From assembly GCA_036390755.1 (NCBI GenBank), contig DASWBH010000284.1, positions 1-11,291 on the forward strand: DNA of 11,291 nucleotides. Direction: 5' to 3'. This DNA is from DASVHS01 sp036390755. Its GTDB lineage: Bacteria > Acidobacteriota > Thermoanaerobaculia > Gp7-AA8. The first letter of the stretch is position 1, and every line of letters begins with the position of its first letter. Under the pieces are notes generated by a model that was not told the DNA's origin, searched no databases, and saw only the letters and a list, made by a program, of their open reading frames with translations. A program made the position numbers and the translations under genes. This document shows, piece by piece, positions 1 through 5,157 of the stretch.

Positions 1-56
1 AACGATTGGAGCTCATTGCCGCTCGGGCCGGGGTAGCGCTTGTTCGAGGCTGACAT
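1..56 (-). CDS. Start of a gene downstream of the Fe-S/NrfD fusion, probably a molybdopterin oxidoreductase catalytic subunit (partial)
   Basis: Only the first 18 codons are inside the window; the visible N-terminus reads MSASNKRYPGPSGNELQS. The start is well supported: an AAGGAG Shine-Dalgarno overlaps the TAA stop of the upstream gene, with a 6-nt spacer to ATG and 10 bp between the two genes, so translation is probably coupled. The residues alone do not identify a family. The assignment rests on context: four-cluster ferredoxins joined to NrfD anchors are normally encoded beside a DMSO-reductase-family molybdopterin subunit (as in Psr, Soe or Dms complexes). No twin-arginine motif is seen in these 18 residues, which mildly favours a cytoplasm-facing enzyme such as SoeA over a Tat-exported PsrA type, but Tat motifs can lie further in. 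Confidence 0.5.
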   Translation of the reverse strand, partial: MSASNKRYPGPSGNELQS

Positions 57-62
57 TGATCT

Positions 63-68
63 CTCCTT
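63..68 (-). promoter_or_regulatory. Shine-Dalgarno AAGGAG of the left-edge gene
   Basis: On the minus strand AAGGAG lies 6 nt before the ATG at 56 and shares bases with the TAA stop of the Fe-S/NrfD gene. It fixes the start of the left-edge gene and shows that the two genes form one operon. Confidence 0.75.
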
Positions 69-1563
69 AGGCCAGAGGCACCGACTGCGCCGCTCCGATG
101 TGGGCGTGCTCATGGAGCAGAAGTCCGAGCAGAAGCAGGGCGGCGCCCTCCGCTCCGAACGACAACGCCGCGATGCCGGCAATCTGCAGAATGACGCCGC
201 CGGCGAAGGCGACGCCGTACCTGCCACGCACCATCTCGCGCGCGGCAAGCCGCGCGTGCGCCGTCGGATGCGGCGTCACGACCTCCGCGGCCACGAGAGC
301 GAGTTGAATGATGGCCGCCGCGGCGGTGAGGCGCGTCAGAAGCGGAACGAGTGCGGGCGCGACCGCTGTCGCGGCGACGAGCAACGTAGCCGCGCCGGCC
401 AGCAGCGTCGCCACGACGTGCTGCGGTGGCAGCAGCGCGCTCTGCCAGAGGTCGCGCGCCTTTGCCTGCGCGAAGAGCCAGGCGGTGTAAGAGCCGGCGG
501 CAATGGCCAGAAGGCCGCCGGCCACAGCGAGTGCGCGCGGCGGCGCGGAGCCGAGCAGGCTCCAGAGAAGATGCAACCCCAGAACGGCGGCGAATGCGGT
601 GAGGATGACGCCGCCGCGAACGAGCCAGCTTCGCCATTGCGGACGGGTGAGGACGAGATAGAACCGCGCCGGGTGCTGCAGATCGCCGATCAGCACGGCG
701 AACGTGATGGCCAGGAACACCGCCGACACGAGCGGCGCCGTCCACTTCCACAGGATGCTCGTCGCGTCGATCGCACCGAAGATGAGGAGCGCGGCGGCGA
801 CGAGGTACGAGCCGGCGGCGATCGCTTTCGTCCAGACGTAGAAGCTGACGCCGGTACCCCAGGGCGCGCGATGCGGCACGTCGTAGGCGACCACCGCGTC
901 CGCCGAGTTGTTTGCGTCTGCGGGATGTCCCGCCGTCACCTGATGCTCCACCTCGCCCTGCTCGCTCCAGATGAAGATGCCGCCCTCCGGGCGTCGCGCA
1001 GCCAGAGGATCGAGCGTCGACTGGTGTGCACCTTTGTAGAAAAGCTTCGGAAGGGTCTCCTTCTCCGGGCGACGGACGGCCACGACATCGCGATTGACGT
1101 ACCTGGCGACGCGCGACTGCGGATCCCGCAGATTGCCGATCAGGATCGCTTCGGTCGGGCAGACGATCACGCACGCAGGCTCCAGACCGATCTGGATCCG
1201 ATGCGCGCAGAAGTTGCACTTTTCGGCCGAGTGGTCGTCCGGATTGATGAAGATCGCATCGTAGGGGCAGGCGGCGATGCAGGCCTGGCAGCCGATGCAG
1301 ATGCGCTTGTCGAAATCGACGATGCCGTCGGGACGCCTGTGCATCGCGGAAGTCGGGCAGGCGGCGACGCACGGGGGATGGTCGCACTGGTTGCACCGCG
1401 TCACCTGAAACGCGCGGCGCACCGCCGGGAACTCTCCCACGTCGACGTACTTGACGTACGTGCGGTTCACGCCGAGAGGGACGAAGTTCTCCGACTTGCA
1501 CGCCGTGCTGCAGGCATGACAGCCGATGCAGCGCGTGTGATCGATGACTTTGCCCCATTGCAT
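67..1563 (-). CDS. Four-cluster ferredoxin fused to NrfD/PsrC-type membrane anchor (electron-transfer plus quinone module of a molybdoenzyme)
   Basis: The 498-residue protein joins two subunits that are usually separate. Residues 1-140 carry 16 cysteines in four groups (C12/15/18/22, C57/60/65/69, C89/92/95/99, C116/119/131/135), the DmsB/PsrB/SoeB pattern for four [4Fe-4S] clusters. A roughly 95-residue linker leads to an NrfD/PsrC-type membrane domain (about 240-490), with some eight hydrophobic segments and the family-like stretch GDLQHPARFYLVLTRPQW (293-310). Such modules pass electrons between a molybdopterin subunit and the quinone pool. The ATG at 1563 lacks a clear Shine-Dalgarno; in-frame upstream sequence back to a TAG has no ATG, GTG or TTG, so no better start exists. 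No signal peptide is visible, so the ferredoxin half should be cytoplasmic unless co-exported with a partner. The sulfur operon alongside suggests sulfite, polysulfide or thiosulfate as substrate, but the substrate cannot be read from this subunit. Confidence 0.9.
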   Translation of the reverse strand: MQWGKVIDHTRCIGCHACSTACKSENFVPLGVNRTYVKYVDVGEFPAVRRAFQVTRCNQCDHPPCVAACPTSAMHRRPDGIVDFDKRICIGCQACIAACPYDAIFINPDDHSAEKCNFCAHRIQIGLEPACVIVCPTEAILIGNLRDPQSRVARYVNRDVVAVRRPEKETLPKLFYKGAHQSTLDPLAARRPEGGIFIWSEQGEVEHQVTAGHPADANNSADAVVAYDVPHRAPWGTGVSFYVWTKAIAAGSYLVAAALLIFGAIDATSILWKWTAPLVSAVFLAITFAVLIGDLQHPARFYLVLTRPQWRSWLVRGGVILTAFAAVLGLHLLWSLLGSAPPRALAVAGGLLAIAAGSYTAWLFAQAKARDLWQSALLPPQHVVATLLAGAATLLVAATAVAPALVPLLTRLTAAAAIIQLALVAAEVVTPHPTAHARLAAREMVRGRYGVAFAGGVILQIAGIAALSFGAEGAALLLLGLLLHEHAHIGAAQSVPLA

Positions 1564-1710
1564 CGGTTCGGCGTGAGGGGAGAGCGATCGGTGTCCGGTA
1601 TTCAGAGGTTCGATTGGAGGGCTCGTGGGAACCTCCTATTGGCGCTCTGATTCGATGCCCGGTTCGCGCCGCGCTCAAGGAAAGGGATCACAGCGCCTCG
1701 TGACCAAGTC

Positions 1711-1724
1711 CACGCCGCGGCGTG
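1711..1724. repeat. Perfect 14-bp palindrome CACGCCGCGGCGTG
   Basis: The sequence equals its own reverse complement. It lies in the divergent spacer, in the predicted leader of the minus-strand operon. It could be a protein-binding site or a weak hairpin. CG-rich palindromes arise easily in GC-rich DNA, so function is uncertain. Confidence 0.35.
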
Positions 1725-1786
1725 CCCGCTGACCTCGCCCCCATTCGGGTCGACGATGTGGAATGAACACCGCGCGGGGCAGCGCA

Positions 1787-1815
1787 TTGACGATATAACT
1801 ATATCGGCATAGAGT
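1787..1815 (+). promoter_or_regulatory. Candidate sigma-70-type promoter of the dsrE2-rhd-tusA operon
   Basis: TTGACG (1787-1792, 5 of 6 to the -35 consensus) is followed after 17 nt by TAGAGT (1810-1815, 4 of 6 to the -10 consensus), about 50 nt before the ATG at 1865. The surrounding patch is much richer in A and T than its neighbours. Prediction by eye only. Confidence 0.45.
1791..1806. promoter_or_regulatory. Candidate operator: 7-bp inverted repeat CGATATA-AC-TATATCG
   Basis: Two 7-bp arms form a perfect inverted repeat around a 2-nt centre. The site lies between the candidate -35 and -10 boxes of the plus-strand promoter and overlaps the candidate -10 of the minus-strand promoter, where a dimeric repressor would block both. 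No regulator gene is in the window. An ArsR-family persulfide sensor would be a reasonable partner, but that is inference. Confidence 0.45.
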
Positions 1816-1820
1816 CTCAA
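1792..1820 (-). promoter_or_regulatory. Candidate divergent promoter of the Fe-S/NrfD operon
   Basis: On the minus strand TTGAGA (1820-1815, 5 of 6 to -35) is followed after 17 nt by TATATC (1797-1792, 4 of 6 to -10). It overlaps the plus-strand promoter almost completely, face to face. It would leave a leader of about 220 nt before the ATG at 1563, which makes it less sure than the plus-strand one. Confidence 0.3.
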
Positions 1821-1853
1821 CATTCCGTGATAAACGAATCGCCTTACCGACAC

Positions 1854-1859
1854 AGGAGG
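1854..1859 (+). promoter_or_regulatory. Shine-Dalgarno AGGAGG that fixes the dsrE2 start
   Basis: AGGAGG ends 5 nt before the ATG at 1865. A GTG at 1859 in the same frame overlaps this ribosome binding site and so cannot be the start it serves. The ATG is therefore chosen, removing two residues from the longest frame. Confidence 0.8.
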
Positions 1860-1864
1860 TGCCG

Positions 1865-2431
1865 ATGACCACCGTGAGCGAACCGACAACTGCCGATCTG
1901 GTCCGGCAACTGGAAGCGCTTCGCCATGACGTCGATGAGCTGCGCGACCGCACGCCGGAGGACAAAGCCGCCATCATCGTCTTCAGCGGCGATCTCGACC
2001 GCCTCCTGGCCTCGCTGGTGCTCGCCACCGGCGCCGCGGCCGCCGGCCTCGAGACCACGATGTTCTTCACGTTCTGGGGTCTTTCCGCGCTGAAGAAGAA
2101 GGGAAGCCTCAGCCTCGACGGGAAATCTCTCAAGGAAAAGATGTTCGCGATGATGACTCCCGCTTCCACCGAGTCGATGGGCGTCTCCAGACTGAACTTC
2201 TTCGGAATGGGCGCGAAATTGCTGCGCACGATGATGAAGGAGAAGGACGTCACGTCGGTCGAGGAGATGATGAACATGGCGCGGGAACTGGGCGTGAAGC
2301 GGATCGCCTGCACCATGTCGATGGATGTCATGGGCGTCGAGCGCGAAGAGCTCGCGGACGACGTCGAACTGGGCGGCGTGGCGGCCTTCATGGCTGAGGC
2401 GTCCCGGGCCCGCGTATCGCTGTTCCTATGA
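1865..2431 (+). CDS. dsrE2: DsrE/DsrF/DrsH-like sulfur carrier protein (DsrE2 type)
   Basis: This 188-residue protein starts with a charged helix likely to be a coiled coil (about 8-32), followed by a DsrE-like alpha/beta domain: a VFSGDLDRLLAS segment after the first strand (39-50), a hydrophobic Gly/Ala helix and TMFFTFWGL (65-73), and the signature ACTMSMDVMG (148-157). The only cysteine, C149, lies in that signature and is the expected persulfide-carrying residue. DsrE2 proteins, encoded with rhodanese and TusA, take part in cytoplasmic sulfur-atom transfer in sulfur oxidisers and other bacteria. The gene leads the operon and overlaps the rhodanese-MBL gene through ATGA. Met-rich helices (93-155) are notable. 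The family call is firm; the direction of sulfur flow is inferred. Confidence 0.88.
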   Translation: MTTVSEPTTADLVRQLEALRHDVDELRDRTPEDKAAIIVFSGDLDRLLASLVLATGAAAAGLETTMFFTFWGLSALKKKGSLSLDGKSLKEKMFAMMTPASTESMGVSRLNFFGMGAKLLRTMMKEKDVTSVEEMMNMARELGVKRIACTMSMDVMGVEREELADDVELGGVAAFMAEASRARVSLFL

Positions 2432-3600
2432 GCACCGCGATCTCAGTCGGCGAACTGCTTGGAAAGATCGATCGGGGGGAGCGCCTCCTCCTGCTCGATG
2501 TCCGCAACGACGAGGAGTTCGAGCGTTGGCGCGTCGAGGGGCGGCATCCCGTGGAGACGCTCCATCGTCCTTACTTCGATTTCATCGAGGAGGAGACGCT
2601 GCTCGACCAGGTTCCACACGATCGCGGTCCGATCTACGCCATCTGCGCGAAAGGCGATTCCTCCGATCTCATCGCGGAGATGCTGCGCGACCGCGGTGTT
2701 GACGCGCGCAACGTGGCCGGTGGCATGCTCGCGTACGGCGAGTCCCTCCAGCCCGTGCGGGTGCCCCTCGATCCCGACGAAGAGGGCCGCTTCGACATCT
2801 GGCAGATGAACCGGCGCGGCAAAGGCTGTCTCTCGTACGTGATCCATTCGCGCGCGGAAGCGGTCGTCATCGATCCTTCCCGCAACATCGCCGAGTACGA
2901 GAGGTTCGTCGAGACACTCGGCGCGAAGATCGCCGGCGTGTTCGACACGCACGTCCACGCGGACCACGTAAGCGGCGGTCCGGCGCTGGCGCCGCGACAT
3001 CACGCGCGCTACTTCGTCGCCGGCGGCTCCGGAGTCGACCTGCGCCAACGCGTCGATCCCGCACGCGACGGCGAACAGATCCGCCTCGGCGGCCCCGGCG
3101 GGGTCACGCTCACCGTCAGCGTTCTTTCGACGCCGGGACACACTCCCGGCTCGACCTCGTTCCTCGTGGGCAGGAATCACCTGCTCACCGGCGACACACT
3201 GTTCGTCGGCAGCGTTGGCCGGCCCGACCTCGGTGGGCACGTCGTCGAGTGGGGGAAGATGCTCTTCCGCACGCTGACCGACAGGATCGCCAGGCTGCCC
3301 GACGATCTCGTGATTCTGCCGGCGCACTACGCTTCGACGGCGGAAATCGACGAGCAGGGAATCGTTCGCGGCCGTCTCGGGGACCTGCGCCGGACAGTTC
3401 CGGAGCTTCAGATTCGCACCGAATCGGAGTTCGTCGAAGCCATGAAAAAAGCGTTGAAGACGCCTCCGGCGGTTTACGAGCAGATCATTCGTGTCAACCT
3501 CGGCCTGCAGCCGCTTGACGAAGAGAAAGCGTCGGAGTGGGAGCTCGGAAAGAATCAATGCGCCGCGAGCGTACGCCGCGCGGCGGAGGTGGTGTCATGA
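2428..3600 (+). CDS. Rhodanese-MBL fold fusion, persulfide dioxygenase (ETHE1)-like
   Basis: The 390-residue protein has an N-terminal rhodanese domain (about 5-110) with active-site loop CAKGDSSD starting at C73, then a metallo-beta-lactamase-fold domain (about 115-340). The MBL metal ligands are visible: DTHVHADH (H175, H177, D179, H180), TPGH (H238), TGDTLF (D256) and PAHY (H300). The run TGDTLFVGSVGRPDLGG resembles the ETHE1/PDO group more than hydrolytic lactamases. In that group a mononuclear iron oxidises glutathione persulfide or a similar persulfide to sulfite; rhodaneses carry sulfane sulfur on cysteine. The fused domain could deliver persulfide directly, though this is inferred. 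The ATG overlaps the dsrE2 stop (ATGA). Rhodanese comes first, whereas the best-studied bacterial PDO-rhodanese fusions have the dioxygenase first. A glyoxalase-II-like hydrolase is a less likely alternative. Confidence 0.88.
   Translation: MSTAISVGELLGKIDRGERLLLLDVRNDEEFERWRVEGRHPVETLHRPYFDFIEEETLLDQVPHDRGPIYAICAKGDSSDLIAEMLRDRGVDARNVAGGMLAYGESLQPVRVPLDPDEEGRFDIWQMNRRGKGCLSYVIHSRAEAVVIDPSRNIAEYERFVETLGAKIAGVFDTHVHADHVSGGPALAPRHHARYFVAGGSGVDLRQRVDPARDGEQIRLGGPGGVTLTVSVLSTPGHTPGSTSFLVGRNHLLTGDTLFVGSVGRPDLGGHVVEWGKMLFRTLTDRIARLPDDLVILPAHYASTAEIDEQGIVRGRLGDLRRTVPELQIRTESEFVEAMKKALKTPPAVYEQIIRVNLGLQPLDEEKASEWELGKNQCAASVRRAAEVVS
3585..3589 (+). promoter_or_regulatory. Shine-Dalgarno GGAGG that fixes the tusA start
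   Basis: GGAGG lies 7 nt before the ATG at 3597 and inside the end of the rhodanese-MBL gene. It selects this ATG over in-frame ATGs further upstream, whose extra residues do not belong to the TusA fold. Confidence 0.75.
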
Positions 3601-3839
3601 CGAAACGCCTGGATGTCCGCGGGGCCAAGTGCCCGATTCCGATCGTCAAAGCGAAGAAGGAAATCGACGCGCTGGCCGTGGGCGAGATGCTCGAAGTGAT
3701 CGCCACCGATCCGGGATCGATGGCCGACTTCCGCGGCTGGGCCAAAACCGCCAAGCACGCTTCACTGCGGGAGCAGCGGACAGACACCGACGAGGGAGGC
3801 AAGACGATTTTCGTTCACCTCCTGGAGCGAACGTCCTGA
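3597..3839 (+). CDS. tusA: TusA-family sulfur carrier protein
   Basis: The 80-residue product has the TusA/SirA/YedF hallmark near the N-terminus, LDVRGAKCPIP, with catalytic C12 in a CPxP motif, and a single alpha/beta domain of the usual length (75-85 residues). TusA proteins accept sulfane sulfur on this cysteine and hand it to partners by protein contact in the cytoplasm. Here the partners are probably the rhodanese domain encoded upstream and DsrE2, as in known rhd-tusA-dsrE2 clusters. Its ATG overlaps the TGA of the preceding gene (ATGA) and has GGAGG 7 nt upstream. The segment DPGSMADFRGWAKTAKH is typical of the fold. Confidence 0.92.
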   Translation: MTKRLDVRGAKCPIPIVKAKKEIDALAVGEMLEVIATDPGSMADFRGWAKTAKHASLREQRTDTDEGGKTIFVHLLERTS

Positions 3840-3846
3840 ACCGCCG

Positions 3847-4686
3847 ATGACGCCGCTGTTGTTCGTCCTCGCGGTGGCGGGGATTTCTCTGCTGGCCGGA
3901 TTTCTCGGATCGCTGCTCGGACTGGGCGGCGGCCTGATCGTCATCCCGGCGCTCACGCTGCTGCTTCATATCGACATCCGGCTGGCCATCGGTGCGTCGA
4001 TCGTCTCGGTCATCGCCACGTCGAGCGGCGCCGCGGCGGCGTACGTCAAAGAGCGGCTGGCGAACATGCGCGTGGCCATGTTCCTCGAGCTCGGGACGAC
4101 GCTCGGCGGAATCACCGGCGCTTACATCGCCGGCATCGTTCATCCGCGCCTCCTCTTCATCCTGTTCGGTCTGATCCTCGGCTACTCGGCGCTGGCGATG
4201 CTGCGGGGACGGCGGAGAAACGAAGACGAGGAAGTGCAGGTGGGACCGTGGGCCCGCGTGCTCCAGTTGAAAAGCTCGTACTACGACCACGCCGCCGGCG
4301 AGGAGATCGTCTACCAGCCGGTGCGTGCGCGCATCGGCCTCGGCCTGATGTACATCGCCGGCACCGTCAGCGGACTGCTCGGCATCGGATCGGGCGCATT
4401 GAAAGTCCCGGCCATGGATCTGGCCATGGAGCTGCCGATCAAAGTGTCGACGGCGACGAGCAACTTCATGATCGGTGTGACCGCGGCGGCCAGCGCCGGA
4501 GTGTACTTCTCGCGCGGTCAGATCGATCCGTTCATCGCCGCGCCGGTGGCGATCGGCGTGCTGGCCGGAGCGTTCGCCGGATCGCAGACGCTGGGACGCA
4601 TTCACAGCCAGTCGATGCGCGCGACGTTCATCGTAGTGCTGGTGGTCATCGCCGCGCAGATGCTCTTCAAAGGGGTGATCGGTTGA
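3847..4686 (+). CDS. TauE/SafE-family membrane permease (sulfite or sulfur-oxyanion export candidate)
   Basis: The 279-residue membrane protein has two homologous hydrophobic halves, each opening with the family's glycine motif: GLGGGLIVIP (25-34) and GIGSGALKVP (179-188). About eight membrane helices are visible, with a hydrophilic loop (about 121-162) containing KSSYYD. TauE/SafE proteins are proposed exporters or importers of sulfite, sulfoacetate and related anions. Its place after a persulfide dioxygenase-like enzyme suggests removal of sulfite, but specificity cannot be read from the sequence. The start lies 7 nt after the tusA stop with only a weak ribosome binding site, so translation is probably coupled. 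Confidence 0.88.
   Translation: MTPLLFVLAVAGISLLAGFLGSLLGLGGGLIVIPALTLLLHIDIRLAIGASIVSVIATSSGAAAAYVKERLANMRVAMFLELGTTLGGITGAYIAGIVHPRLLFILFGLILGYSALAMLRGRRRNEDEEVQVGPWARVLQLKSSYYDHAAGEEIVYQPVRARIGLGLMYIAGTVSGLLGIGSGALKVPAMDLAMELPIKVSTATSNFMIGVTAAASAGVYFSRGQIDPFIAAPVAIGVLAGAFAGSQTLGRIHSQSMRATFIVVLVVIAAQMLFKGVIG
4669..4674 (+). promoter_or_regulatory. Purine-rich ribosome binding site supporting a TTG start
   Basis: AAAGGG runs into GTG and ends 8 nt before the TTG at 4683. Together with the TTGA overlap it supports the TTG as start of the DUF1634 gene. A later ATG would cut into the first membrane helix. Confidence 0.5.
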
Positions 4687-5063
4687 AGCCGTGGATCGAC
4701 AAGGCCATCACCACGCTGCTTCGCGCCGGCGTGCTGCTGAGCATCGCCATCATCGTCGCCGGCATGGTGATCACCTTCGTTCATCATCCCGACTACTTCT
4801 CTTCACGCCCGAGTCTCGGGAATCTGACGTCGCCCGGTGCGCATTTCCCGAACGCCATCGGCGAAGTGTTTTCCGGAGTGCGTCACGGGCGAGGGCAGGC
4901 GATCATGATGGCCGGACTGCTGGTCCTGATCGCCACGCCCGTCGCGCGTGTTGCCTTGTCGGTGGTGATCTTCGTGATCGAACGCGACTGGCTTTTCACG
5001 GCGATCACGGCCACGGTGTTCGTGATCCTGATGATCGCCTTCGCCATCGGCCGCGGCGCGTAA
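4683..5063 (+). CDS. DUF1634 family small membrane protein, TauE partner
   Basis: The 126-residue protein has three predicted membrane helices (about 13-33, 73-97, 103-123). The central stretch LLVLIATPVARVALSVVIF is typical of DUF1634. DUF1634 genes often sit directly after TauE/SafE genes; no biochemical role is established, and an accessory subunit of the permease is the natural guess. The start is TTG (4683), overlapping the TauE TGA as TTGA. It is preferred because the first helix begins near residue 13 and no earlier start fits. This seems to be the last gene of the sulfur operon; 94 bp follow before the next gene. Confidence 0.8.
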   Translation: MKPWIDKAITTLLRAGVLLSIAIIVAGMVITFVHHPDYFSSRPSLGNLTSPGAHFPNAIGEVFSGVRHGRGQAIMMAGLLVLIATPVARVALSVVIFVIERDWLFTAITATVFVILMIAFAIGRGA

Positions 5064-5127
5064 GCCCACGGCTCAGCCCTTGCACCTTGTCTCAGCGTCC
5101 CCCGCCAGGAACGCCCGCGTTCGAGAA

Positions 5128-5145
5128 CCGCCCCGACGGGGGCGG
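5128..5145 (+). repeat. GC-rich hairpin CCGCCCC-GACG-GGGGCGG before the kinase gene
   Basis: Seven perfect G-C pairs close a 4-nt loop. The 3' arm runs into GGCGGAAAG, the only ribosome-binding-site-like sequence for the ATG at 5158. No T run follows, so it is not a canonical intrinsic terminator. It may stop upstream transcription weakly or mask the ribosome binding site. Confidence 0.4.
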
Positions 5146-5157
5146 AAAGCTAAACGT

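Larger units (their letters stand above)
1564..1864. other. Divergent intergenic region between the two sulfur arms (301 bp)
   Basis: I see no convincing gene here; reading frames crossing it lack family features and proper ribosome binding sites. It contains a stray AGGAGGT on the minus strand (1631-1637), a perfect 14-bp palindrome CACGCCGCGGCGTG (1711-1724), and an AT-rich patch at about 1787-1820 that stands out from the GC-rich surroundings and holds the candidate promoters and operator. The minus-strand leader would be about 220 nt long if transcription starts from that patch. Confidence 0.6.

Noticed and set aside
40..1650. A 536-codon open frame on the plus strand across the Fe-S/NrfD gene
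   Set aside because: It is antisense to a gene with 16 ordered cluster cysteines, its product is Arg/Asp-rich without domains, and long antisense frames are common at this GC content.
1602..1889. A 95-codon minus-strand frame in the divergent spacer
   Set aside because: It has no family features, overlaps the dsrE2 start and the candidate promoters, and its composition looks random.
2443..3558. A 371-codon minus-strand frame under the rhodanese-MBL gene
   Set aside because: The plus strand has intact catalytic motifs of two domains; the antisense product has none.
5080..5157. TTG start giving a 26-residue longer hybrid kinase
   Set aside because: The extension is Arg-rich, unlike any PAS leader, and includes the 5128-5145 hairpin; ATG 5158 fits better.
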